Shown here piece by piece: positions 36,052 to 47,300 of a DNA stretch of 64,000 nt. The notes under the pieces were generated by a model. That model was given only the letters and a program-made list of their open reading frames with translations, searched no databases and was not told where the DNA came from. Made by a program: the position numbers and the translations under genes. The stretch covers positions 62,001 to 126,000 of the forward strand of contig JAALGY010000020.1 in the NCBI GenBank assembly GCA_032358165.1. Direction: 5' to 3'. Source of the stretch: Diplosphaera chodatii (Eukaryota; Chlorophyta; Trebouxiophyceae; Prasiolales; Stichococcaceae). Position 1 is the first letter of the stretch; each line of letters starts with the position of its first letter.

Positions 36052-38575
36052 TCAAAAGTCGGCCAGCACGGTGAAGTCTTTGTCCGCCATCTCCCGGACG
36101 CCATGCGCCCCCGGGATGTGCTGCAGCAGCGGCTGCAGCAGCTCCACCCCCCGCCGCCGCTGCTCAGCACTCAGCGGCACATACGGCAGCCGGAACACCG
36201 GCTTCACCAGCCCGCACATCGCGAGCGCGGTGTTTACGGCGATGGGGTTGGGCTCCACAAACATCCAGCCCATGAGATCCTGCAGAATCGAACAAGTGCC
36301 GCTGGTTTGCTGGGTGTGGAGTCTGTTGTGCAGCCCCTGTGTGGGAGGTGACACCAGATGTTACAGCATACCACTGCAACAGGCACTCGGGGGTGTGCTG
36401 CTGACATTTTGGATCCGACACCGTCAGTGCAAGGGCGGCAACCAGAGCAGCGCTACCAAGCGGCACCGCTGCAGTGGGATGGCAGACGGTCTGTACAACG
36501 CTGCTAGCGCGGGGGCAGATGCTAGGGCGAGGCAGACGCCGCTTCTTGTGATACGAGTTTTGCAATCAACAGCGCCGGCGGCCCCACCTGTAGCGCCTCG
36601 TTCTGCGCGTCGTCCCGCTGCCGCATGAGGCCCGAAAACAGCCCGGGGACCATGTTGCTGGTCACGCTGATGACGCCCGCTGCGCCGTGGTCGTGCACCG
36701 CCGCGTGCGCCTCGTCATCGTTGCCGCTCCACGACGCGATCCCCGCGTCCGTGTAGCCCTGAAGGACAAACAGCGAGGTCAGAAAGTCACACCAGCTGAG
36801 GCTAAGTGTGCCTGCTGTACCTCAGCACGGCTCTTCTCGTGCGATGGTGCTGTGGGACGCGCGCTGCACGCTGCACACCTAAGCTCCATCGCCTGCCCAG
36901 CTGTTAAAGGGTTGAGCTGCTTTATGTCACGTCTGCTGTATGCTGTGGCTGCCGATTGACCTAGTCACGCCCGGGTTACCGCCATGGATGCGTGCAGCTG
37001 CGGCAATGTCGACGGCTGTGCCGCAGCCTGCTGGACATCTGAACCCGCTCCTTGCCTGTCAGCACGTCGGCTGGCGGGTCTGCTGCAAACACTATTGTGA
37101 CTTTCATGCTGTTCGAATGCGAACTCGACGCTGAGTGATGCACCTGTATCCGCTGGGTACCGGGTGCACTCCCTGACGCCCAGGAAAACTGCCAGTGCCT
37201 CTGCTACATACCTACATTCTGGAATTGGAATGCTAACAAGCCCGGGCTGCACCTGTATCCGCTGGTTACCGGTGCACTCCTTGACGCCCAGGAAGTTGGG
37301 GTGGCCCGCCAGCTCAGCGATCACGTCGTTGGGGATGTCCTGCGCCGTGCGCGCCGGCACGTTGTAGACGATCGCTGGGCCCAGATCCAAGCACTCCTGC
37401 AGATGCGTATCAGCTGAAATTGTTCACCTTCCAGCCTCCAGCAACACGTTCTAGGACTGCGTCCTATCGAGCAGGTGAGAGGGAGCTGGGAGCGCAGGCA
37501 GGAGCTGCTGTCGATTCTGGTGCACAAAATGTGGCGGGCGCAAGTGCACAGCATGTCACGGACGTTGTTCGAGGCCCAGCGCAGCAGCTGCTGCGCACCT
37601 GGAAATGCCTGCGCAGGCCGGTCGCGCTGGTCTTGCCGTAGTACGGGTTGATCTGCAGCGCGGCGTGCATGCCGACGGCAAAGCCCTGGCTGGTCGCGTG
37701 CACCGCCTCCCGTGTGCTGTTGGAGCCCGTGTTGCCGATGACGCGCACCTCGTCCCCGAACCTGCGGACGCAGGGGTTATCGAGAGATTTACATCAAGAA
37801 ATTTGAAGCGTTTGGGGGCCTGATGAAGCCCGGGAGTGGGTTGGGCAGCGGCATGCTGGCGCTGTCAAGTCGTAAGGCATGTCAGTGTAGCTGACCAGCA
37901 GAACGGCGTGCACACACGGGCACACATGCTTGGTTCGACGCGAGGCTTCTGTGCTGTTCGTCACGCAGACAGCTGGAATCAGGCAACAGCCAATGCCGCC
38001 AGCACTGTCGCATCTGCAGTGCCCCCACCTGTGCATGGTGTGCGCGATGAGCATGATGTGCTCGTCCCAGGACATGAGCTGCCCCTCCCCCGTGGTGCCG
38101 CCGATGATGAGGCCCTGCACGCCGTTCGCGATCTGCAGGTGGCAGCAGTTGCCCACCGTTTCAGGGCAGCCGCTGACCGCCATGTTGCCGCTGCTGCTGG
38201 CCATGACATGCAGGCACGGTGCAGGATCGCCGCCCACTGCGGTGTAGCAAAACAACCAGCAGCTACGAGATGACCAGGCAACATCACAGCATGCATTACC
38301 TGGTGCTCGACCATACGGTCGAATGTGGGCAGATCGAACTTGCCATTGTCCAGGTACGGCGTCTTGATGGCCGTTATGAGCCGCGTCTGCTTCAACTGGT
38401 CTGTAGTGACCTGCTCCACCAGCCTGGCCTGTGTTTTGAATGCTGCACGTCGCCTATGCCTGTGCTGCCTGTGACTGATGTGACTGGTGTGCATGTAGGC
38501 GGCATGTCGGCGGCTGCCTGAACTCTGCCCAGCGCTGTTGCAACCCAGCCGAGAGCCCTCCAACAGGTGCGACAT
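36052..38575 (-). CDS. dapA: Dihydrodipicolinate (4-hydroxy-tetrahydrodipicolinate) synthase, plastid type
   Basis: This enzyme condenses pyruvate with aspartate semialdehyde, the first step committed to lysine, in the plastid stroma. Six exons join exactly: 38300-38575, 38029-38132, 37599-37761, 37253-37396, 36588-36758 and 36052-36279, for 361 residues, the usual plant length. Residues 1 to about 50 ([11 protein letters not shown]..., rich in Ser, Arg and His) look like a transit peptide. The core then follows: [18 protein letters not shown], the pyruvate-site [15 protein letters not shown], catalytic-Tyr region [23 protein letters not shown], the Schiff-base lysine in [10 protein letters not shown], and [12 protein letters not shown]. 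Plant enzymes are feedback-inhibited by lysine; whether this one is cannot be told by eye. The start is the first ATG upstream of the transit-like segment. The intron after exon 4 holds a partial copy of that exon. Divergent from the 38919 gene, with 343 bp between. Confidence 0.95.
37142..37189 (-). repeat. Partial copy of dapA exon 4 inside the following intron
   Basis: About 48 bases repeat the 3' end of dapA exon 4 and its donor (original 37251-37297). The differences are two substitutions and one inserted G, roughly 94% identity. On the coding strand the original reads [15 protein letters not shown] then GTGCAG. The copy reads VFLGVRECT, then shifts frame at the extra base, and keeps the CAG/GTGCA donor. 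The copies are 108-109 bases apart and the exon's frame stays open through the gap. The catalytic lysine codon AAG is AGG (Arg) in the copy. Confidence 0.9.
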
Positions 38576-38918
38576 GCTGATGCCTGCCTGTGCTGGCGGC
38601 ACCGCCGTTGTCAGTCCTGTGCCAAGTAGCAGCTTCAGGTGTCGGCGAGTTCAGTGTAACCACCGCTGCAACCGTCGATCCGGTGCACACTCTATTGCGA
38701 GCCTCTGCACCAACGTCTTAGCTGTAACAGAATGTTGCCATTTTGAGCAGCTGCACCTCTGGCAAGATGCGCACGTGCCTGCAGTAATTGGTGCTTCCTG
38801 AGGTGCATCCTGGAACGCTCCGTCGAGACGCTTTGCAGGTATAGATCTGTGCATTGTCCACAATGCCGCTTGTTCACGCCTATGCCTGATTGGATCGTGG
38901 ACATCGATTGTGATCAGC

Positions 38919-40604
38919 ATGCTCGCTAGCATGCTGGGGCGCTTGACCCGACTGACTCAGCAGCAGCGCATAGTGAGCAAGAGCTGGCTCATCAGGCAGG
39001 CAGCGCCTCAGAGACCAGCCTGCACCAGCCCTGATGATAGCGTAGTCTCATTTGCTGGCCAGATGAATGGGCAGCGCGAGGTCGAGCAGAAGGTGGGACT
39101 CTGCAGGGTGCAGGATGCGGTACATGCTTCTCATGCGCAACAGATTTAGTTCACCCCTCTGGAACTGCTGCAATGCCTACTGCGCTCATGAATGCTGGCA
39201 AGATGGCGTTTTTACGCTGCAGCCCAAGCAGAACAACTTTCTCAAGCAGGCAGCGGCAGCACGCAAGGCGGGGCGGGATTTTCATGCAGACACAATGATT
39301 GACATGATGCTTGAGCTGAACAGGAAAGACGCAACGGTACGCGTACCTCGTAGAGAGAACGGCAGATCGAGATTTACTGCTCTCCTCTGCAAATTTGCCG
39401 CCAATGCATGTCACCCATCATGCAGCGCCTGCCTCATGCCGTCACTACTGATGATAGATGCATGCCCTGCGGTTGCCTGGGTGCAGATTGCAGAGCTCAA
39501 GGAAGAGGTGGGTCGCTACCACAGCACCTGCCCAGCTGTGCTGCGTAGCACTCAGCCGAACCCATGGCCTGCTGTGCTGATTGTTTAAAGATGGTCATGC
39601 ATGTGCCTTACGTGCTGAGCAAATGAAGCTGCACATCTGGCGTGAGGTACAGTTGCGTGCAGGTTGAACAGGCGCGACAAAGCCTGGCACAGAGGAGCCG
39701 CGCACTTCTAATGCCTGATCCAAGCAGTCTGAGCATTGCCCACAGTTTCTATCCTTTAATGGCGGCAGAGCTACGAGGCGCCAGCAGATTCCATGCTCTC
39801 GGCTTGCTTGGTATGCTACACTGCATGACGTTCGTGCTGTCATTGTCTGTACCGCGCTGCACTCCTACTATGTACGTACCTCTTCACATGCTGTTGCTTT
39901 GCACCTTTCTGTCCTCCATGCACGCCATCTCCATGCATTGCCCCATAGAATAAGTTGCAACGGGTGCACACATGCAGAGATGGTGGAGGCACAGGAATAT
40001 GCTTGCTTCATGAAGGACGATGCGTCAAGGGAGGACATATTTGAGAATTGCGAGCCAGATTTTGAACCGCAAAGCGCGGACGATGTGCGGTCCTTCCTAT
40101 GGGAGTACATCCTACTAAAATATGACAGGCTCTTCCAGCGGGTTGAAGACGTCAGCGGCTACGACATGTCGCAGGGTGACGCATCAGAATTGTGAGGGAG
40201 TGTACAACATCACGCATGCTTTTCAGCTTGTAGCCTTTCCCACGTCTACCTTGTCATGCTTGTGCAGTGTACCAACGCATGCAGGTGCATGTGGAATAGA
40301 GTTACGGTTGGGGGTTCCAACACCAGTAATTTGTTGTGGTGCACGCAGGCTATACAGTGTACACCAGCAATTGTCTTCAAAGGGAGCCATGCTCAGCCTC
40401 CCGCAAGCTGACAATTCTACCGACATAGTTGTTGGCGTTCCCTACTTTCTCGGCCAGCAGGATGCCGGGCTAATGGAGGCCGTCAGCGAGGAGCTATGTG
40501 CCATTAAGGTCAACATTGTGCCATACACTCGGGAGCAATTTATAGAAGACGCTGCAAAGCAACTTGCTGACATTCAGGCCAAGTTCGGTGGTGCAGCTCC
40601 TTGA
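38919..40604 (+). CDS. Unrecognised protein with mitochondrial-like N-terminus and coiled-coil segment
   Basis: The start MLASMLGRLTRLTQQQRIVS (ATG 38919) is short, Arg-rich and lacks acidic residues, as in a mitochondrial presequence. Exons join in frame: 38919-39092, 39226-39335, a 21-nt microexon at 39487-39507 (IAELKEE), 39663-39810, 39975-40191 and 40350-40604, about 300 residues in all. The middle is helical with coiled-coil character (NNFLKQAAAARKAGRDFHAD, VEQARQSLAQRSRALL). It is followed by the acidic DDASREDIFENCEPDFEPQS, then SFLWEYILLKYDRLFQRVED. The last exon encodes NSTDIVVGVPYFLGQQDAGL and ends QLADIQAKFGGAAP. The join into the last exon uses GAATT then GTGAGG in phase 2, which alone keeps the long final frame. 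I recognise no family. Convergent with menA, only 144 bp apart. Confidence 0.65.
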
Positions 40605-40748
40605 GAGCCTTGATGAGGCTGTCCCATATAGCAGCTCAGGCTACATGGTTATGTGCAGACATATAGACACAACATGCTTCGACAGTCAGTGAGTCTGTGA
40701 AGTGTAGATGGTACGGTTGACCCAACCTACATACAATGCCTATGTGAG

Positions 40749-43461
40749 CTAAGCGGTGCGCCGTGCCCACATCAGCCCCGCCGCGAGTGCTAGCCCAAAA
40801 GGCGTGTGCCACTTGATGGCGTACTTCTTGAGTGGCCTGCACCAATGGAATAGCAGTCATTACCTCCATTGCTCTCATCCATTGCTCTCATCTCAACTTT
40901 GTCAATGCTCCATAGAGTGACCAGAGTGGACACACCCCACATTCGAGACAGCTGGCCCTGAAACCATGCACACTGTGCACCACCCACTCACAAGCTGGAC
41001 CGCATTTTTAAGCAGCATGTCCCGGCTAACAACCTACATGATGGCAGCTAGTGTCCCCACCTAATGGCTTCTGGCACCAGGCGGTGCCGCGCGCAGAAGC
41101 GCAGCAGCTGCGTCGCGCCCGGCAGCGACGCCACTGCTGCGGCCAGGCAGGCGGCCGGCAGCCACCCCGAAGCGACGGAAGCTGCCAGCAGCAGGTATGG
41201 TGCGGCCACAATGGCTTGCAGCGCCTGCAATATCCAGGAACACATCTCAACGGTCACTGATCAACCCCTGGCAGATCACTGGGAATGCTCTCGCATTCGT
41301 GAGAGGAGCGCCGCATCAAATTGTAGGTTGTTGCAATGACAGACACAGCCAGGTGCACTGGTCAACCGTCCCTCTGTCAAAGCCATGCAAACCCAAACCC
41401 AGCAGCACCAGGCTCCACCTGCAGCCCGCGCTCGGGCCCCAGCCGCACGAGCGGCGACAGCTTGCCGGCCGCCGCGTCGCCCTCGATCTGGTGAAAGTGG
41501 CTGCAGAACAGCACGCTGGCGACGGTGGTGCCGACCAGTGCCGACGCCGCCCACACTGCCACCGGCACCGCCCGGTTAGCAGCGGCCTGCCCCGCCTGCA
41601 GTGGGGCATGCAGTGAGCTGACTCAGGTATGGCAGCACTGCGTTCTGCATGCTAGTGCTTGCAGGCGCTGCATTCTGAGGCACGAACCCAACTGCGACAA
41701 GAGAGCCCACATTAATGCACAATGCACAGGGCCGCTGGTCAGCACCGCATGCTGTGCTGCAGCCACTCTGCAGGACAGATGTCTAGCATGCTGCGTGTCG
41801 AGAGCAGAGCTGCACATGACCGGGAACGATGACAGCAGGATGCACAGGCTCGCTCACATGCGCAAGGTAGAAGGCGGTGGTTGACAGCGGGCCGAAGGCG
41901 ACGAAGCAGATGGGCTCCCCTAGTCCCTTGTAGCTCAGCCTGCAGTTGCAGCACAATATACTAGGCAACCACCAGGACGGGCATGCACAGCCTGAAATAT
42001 GCATTGACCAACACCATAAACGGTGCTGGGATGAGGGATTTCCCGATTCTACCAGGCACACTGACCTGAAAGGCGGCCCCTGGTACATGTAGCCCATCGC
42101 CAGCGCCAATCCCAGCAGCTGCAGCGGCCGCGCATCCCCCTGCAAGCCGACAGCCGTCACCATACTGCCACCCACTGCAGCACACGCAGCCCGGCACAAG
42201 GCGCTGCGGCACACCCGTTGGTGCAGAGCGCGCACAGGGCGCCTGCAAATGTGCGTCTCAGCACAGCGATGCTGGGCAGGCTGCCAGCAGCCTCCAACCC
42301 CAAACCCCGTCTCCACTGAACGGCTCAGCGGCTGAGCAGTGAGTATCCGCAGTCTGAAAATCACCGCGACAGGGAGGCTGCGGGCGAAGATGGCAAGCGC
42401 TGCCGCCAAGAACGCATTGGCGACCCACAGCACGGCATTCTTGTTGCCCGTCAGGTTCACCACGCTCTCTGGCTTGGCGGCGTCCACGCCCATCGCAGCA
42501 TCGAATGCGTCGTTGCTGCAGAGTGACATCGAATCGAGATTGATCTTCCCGGGCACACGCCTGCAGCAGCTGCAACGATGCGCAGCCGAGAGCAGGCGGA
42601 AGGCTCTGGATGTCAGGGGCGCCACTTGCCCTCTTCTTTGGCGGCCAGTTACTTCCAGCCGGTGTGTCTAGATGATATGGGGGCGCCAGCGAAGCAGGCG
42701 ATACAGCTCGTGCAGTGACGCCCAGGTTCCCGGGCCACTGTGCAGCCGCACCTGAGGTTGAGCCAGGCGATGGTGCAGACGGAGGCCGCGGTCAGCGCCC
42801 AGTACCGCCCCGCCGCAAACACGCCCGTCTGGTGGTACGCCAGCGCCGCGCCCACCTGCAGACAGCGCGCACGTGTGCTCACGGCTGTCTGAGTCCGGTA
42901 CATGCCACCAGAGTCTTCCAGGGCCAGTGCTTCATGCTGCACAATATGGAGGCACCTGTGCACAGAGCTACAGGGTGATCTCGTGGTGCAGGTTTGATGC
43001 ACATAGAGAAAGCAGCTTGCGACGAGCCTCACCAGCACGGGGATGATACACACGGTGTACATGGGCGGCTTGACCGCTGCAAACCACAGCTGCCGGCGGG
43101 TCAGCCCTGTAGCGTCCATGGCCGCCTGCTGCGCCTCCTCCGGATCTGGCGCGACCACCACGCCGTCGCCGCCGGGGGCTGCTGAATTTGCATCTGCCGC
43201 CGCGCTGCAGTGGCCGTTCTGCTGGAGGCGCGCATGCCGAGCTCGCGGTCTTGCTGCCACTGCATTTTCAAGCCGCTGTTCCTGCCTGCAAAACTGCGCT
43301 GTGGCTGCTGAGGCGCTGATGCCGTTGCGGAAGGGCTGGTCGACGTGCCGGCAGTGTTGCCTGCTTATGGAGACGCTGCATGGTCCGCGGCACCCGCCGC
43401 TGGGCGACATGTATGCAGGGTGCTGCATGCTGCTCAGCGAGTGCCGCATGACGTGCAACAT
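40749..43461 (-). CDS. menA: 1,4-dihydroxy-2-naphthoate phytyltransferase (MenA/ABC4 type)
   Basis: This UbiA-family membrane enzyme attaches a phytyl chain to dihydroxynaphthoate in the plastid, a late step to phylloquinone, the photosystem I electron carrier. The first exon (43033-43461, 143 codons) begins with a Ser/His/Arg-rich transit peptide and ends TRRQLWFAAVKPPMYTVCII. Later exons give the prenyl-diphosphate-binding motif SNDAFDAAMGVDAAKPESVV (about 42,460-42,520), then MGYMYQGPPFRLSYKGLGEP and CFVAFGPLSTTAFYLAH, diagnostic for MenA rather than for homogentisate prenyltransferases. LFCSHFHQIEGDAAAGKLSP and VRLGPERG follow. The last exon ends KKYAIKWHTPFGLALAAGLM and a TAG at 40751-40749. 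Hydrophobic segments in each exon suggest eight or so transmembrane helices. The start is an in-frame ATG before the transit-like region. psaE, at the right end of the window, belongs to the same photosystem, but the two are far apart and not co-transcribed. Confidence 0.93.
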
Positions 43462-44320
43462 GCAGGCCAGTCAGGAAAAGCAGTACTGTGTGAAGAACGT
43501 GCATTCACTCATCATTCAGCACTGCCAAATGATGGTCAAGATCCTGCGCTGGGCATGCAAACTTCCAGTACAAGTTGCAGCGGGTGTCATCGGTGTGTGC
43601 AGTTTTCACCGCAGCTTGAGGTGGCGAGTCGACGCAGGTGTGTTGCAAAGTTGTTGCGCATGCTATATCGCATAATGGCAAGGCTGAGCTGCACTCCTGC
43701 ACAACGCAATCAAATCTGATTAGTCATCCTGAGTCGGCCACATGCATAAGTGCGACATCCTTCCGTGCAGTGTGCCACAGATCGATGCCTCTGCTACTGA
43801 CATGATCATGAGGCGGCAAGACTGAGATCCGTCACTGTGAATGTTGCCTGCAAGCCCTTGAGGACCGCTATTGAAGCAGTCGTCAGCGCAGCGCAGCAAC
43901 ATCTGGCAGTAGGTGCGCAGTGCCAGTATTGATCTACGTCCGTCAGTGCACATCGAATAGTCTGCAGGTCATCTGCTGGTGCTCACTTCCCAGTCATCAG
44001 TGCCATCTACACCAATTGTGCCTGCACAAGTGGCCCATCTGCGGTGTGCTGACGCCACAGGCGACATGCATGCACACAGCACCTGAGCAAACGCAGCCAC
44101 GCTGCTTACCCGATGTGCAAACTCTCTCAGGCAGCACTCATGCTGATGTCAGCTTTTCGTGGTCTGCACCACCGCACCACTTTTGCATTGCACAGCCGCC
44201 AGCTGGCAAGGCTGTGCTGATGAGCAGTGCCCACTGAAGCTGACGGGGCATCTGCCAGCACAATCGCGCTGCTAGCCCGACAGCTGACGACTTACGGTGG
44301 CTCCTGCAGCAAGGCGCGTC
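43462..44320. other. Bidirectional upstream region of menA and the TRP-channel gene
   Basis: About 860 bp between divergent starts should contain both promoters. No convincing TATA box, repeat or RNA gene was recognised, and open frames are short with random-looking composition. Confidence 0.4.
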
Positions 44321-47300
44321 ATGGCGGAGGCCCAGCAGCCGCTGCTGCCCGGGAACGGCGACGCAGATGGCAATGCCCGTGAGGCCTCCGGCGCCGCCGC
44401 CGTCGAAGCTCGCCTCGAGGCAAGCATTTGCAGTGTGCTCAAAACCTGCTGCCGCTTGCTCTGCCGATGAAGCAGGATACTGGACGTGTACGAAGGCCGG
44501 CTGTCACGGCGCTTGTGGCGCCAATGCCATGCACCATGCACCTGCCGGTCTGATTGTGCAGGAAGCGCACGTTGCTGACGGCTGATGCAACTGCATGCCA
44601 GGCTGGATTTCGGTGATAGGCTGCTGCATCACACATGCTGAACACCACATGTCAACGTATGCTGGCCTTGCCGAATTGGCGGCACCGTCACCCAAAAAAG
44701 GGGGCAAGGGAAACTCAATGCTGCTGTCCAAAGACTTGGACCAATCGAACAGCAACACGTGGGGTCACTTGATGTGCGCAGGCAGGATCTCAACGGGGGA
44801 GGGCGCGGGTGGAACTTCAGACGCTGCTGCGGGACGACCCAAAAGGATGGTGTTCAACACGTTGCGTCATTTGAATCTGTACAGGCGGGACTCTCAGCGG
44901 AGGAGGGCGCGGTGGACTTTGAGACGCTGCTGCGGGACGCCCCGGACCACGTGATCGAGTACCTGGCCAACCGGGGCACCAAGCTGCTGGGCACCTTTGT
45001 CACAGAGGTGGGTGGCAGCCGGTCACCTGCATGGTGTTGCAGCAAGCGAGATGAGAGCACGCAACTGCTTGGTCGCCTGCCAGGCAGTCGCACAGCCCAT
45101 GCGGACAGCAGCACGACAGCGCCTGCATTGTGGGCCTGGTGCCGGCTTCGGCTGCTGCTCCTCCTCCCCCTCCTCCAGCAAGCAGCAGAGCCCACCGCAG
45201 ACGGGGACGTCTGCAGCTGCAGAGGCGGCTGCTTGGCTGAGCGGCAATCCAGAACACTTCGGGACCTCACCGAAATCCTTGCAGGATACAGAGGTGCTGC
45301 CGCTGCTGCGGGACGGCACCATCTGGACGCTGGGCGCTGACAGCATGGACGCAGACTACGAGCGCATGTGGCGCAGCTACCTGGCGCACGACTCCTACAA
45401 AGCCAAGGGTGCGCATTGACAGGATCTCCTGTGGTCACGGTCACTGGTAGCTTTCTTTGTGAGGGGCGTTTCTGTAGGGTGGAGCCAGCTTGAGGCATCA
45501 GTATATGGGATGCAGTCCAAAGACAGCGCACACAGTGCAGCCGAGACACCCGGCAGGGCATTGCAAGTGTTGCAAACACGCCAGTTGCATTGCAGGCTTC
45601 AGCAGCAAGGTGGAGGTGGAGGCGCATGTGGTGACCATCCGGAACGCGGCGCTGCCGGACGACCGCGGCATCCTCAACCCGCTGGTGGAGAAGTGGCAGG
45701 ACGGGTGCGGGTCCTGTGATTCCCGGTGCTGGTACCCGCTGCCGTGCTGACGAAACCATGGCGGCTGCGGCGGCGCATGGGCACGGCTTGACGTCCCCGC
45801 TGCTTGCCGACAGCTGCGCTCCGCATCTACGTGCACATGCCTCACAGCGAGCTGAGGCTTCACCAGACGCCACGCGCCATGGGCAAACGAACGCTGGTGG
45901 GCACGCGGCTGCTGACGGGCGGCGTTTTTATATTGTAAACCCTACAGGACGCTGAGCACCAAGGCGTTCGGGCTGCCGGCGGTGCAGGCGGTGATAACGC
46001 ACAAGTGGGACACCTGGGCGCGGCGCGTGCTGGTCTGGGAGTTCGCGCTGTACCTCATCTGGCTGCTCGGCTTCCAGGCCTTCATCATCCTGTTCCAGGT
46101 TCATAGTGGTGCAATTTGCCTGGCGAACACAACCCCCTTCAGACTTGCGATGCACGTCAACAGGCTGCTGGGCTTCCAAGCAGACATCATTCAATCAACC
46201 ACTGGATCTTTGGACCAACGTCTCCATTGCGGGTGGCACTGGCCTTTGGTCAGCTGTTAGGTTCAGGGCGCACGGCTCGGATGCCCGACCGGCCGCATGC
46301 TTGATTCCTGCCTGCCATCATCTGTGTGCATGCATTCGTGCTACACGGCAGGCAGCCCGGCTGCGACCGTGAGTCACGGTTGCCGCCACACACCGCCTAC
46401 TGTGCGTGCAACGATGGCGGCGCTGACTGGTGCAGCTGCATTTTTGCAGGATGAGAACCTGCACCTGAGCATCGGGCAGCTGGCGGGCACCACGCGGGGC
46501 CTCGCCACCATCATCTCGCTGGTGGTGTCGCTGCTCGGCTTCGCGCCCTTCCTATACATCGAGGTGACTCTGCACTGCAAAGTGCAGTCCATCAACCCCA
46601 AATCCACCAAGCACGGGGAACTTACTGCTGCAGGACCGGAACTGACACCAGAAGCGCATCAAAAGTGCACTGCATGACGCTGCTGGCAGTCACTGCCCAG
46701 CCAAGTCTACTGCCTAGCCAGATGCACAGCTGTATGGTGTGGCCTCATGTGTCATTGACGCACATACTCACGAGCGGGCGTCATGAGTGACGCCTGATGC
46801 CATGCAGGTCTGCACGCTGGCGGAGTACGGCATCGGCCGCTGGGTCAACATCTGGAACCTGCAGGACACGCTGGCCTTCGTGCTCCAGGTGGTTCTTCTT
46901 CCTCCCCTGCTCTGTTGCTGTTCCTTTTTGCATGGCGCTCTGCAGAATTGCTTTGTGCGAGCACCACACAAGGAAGGTGTCCCGTGGTGCTACTCCAGCC
47001 TGCCGTTCGGCAGCACTTTTTGCTGCTCACCTGCTGGGTAGAAGCGCCGACACTACGCTCATGTTGCCCTGCGCCTCGTGCAGATCGTCATTGCGGTGAT
47101 GTACTTCACCAGGTGGCACGTCTCCAGCGAGTTCCTGTCGGTCGCCATCGCGTCCCAGGTGACTGTGTGCATGCACAAGTGGCTGCGCTCTGCCGAAAAG
47201 GGGCAGTCTGGCTGTCTGCATGCACCCTGTTTGATTCACTGTTGCAGTGCATGCTGCTGCGCCTTCCGGTCAGTGTTGGGGATGCCGTGCCTTGGCCCAG

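Noticed and set aside
40749..43461. Homogentisate phytyl- or solanesyltransferase
   Set aside because: The motifs QGPPFRLSYKGLGEP and CSHFHQIEGD belong to the MenA/ABC4 branch.
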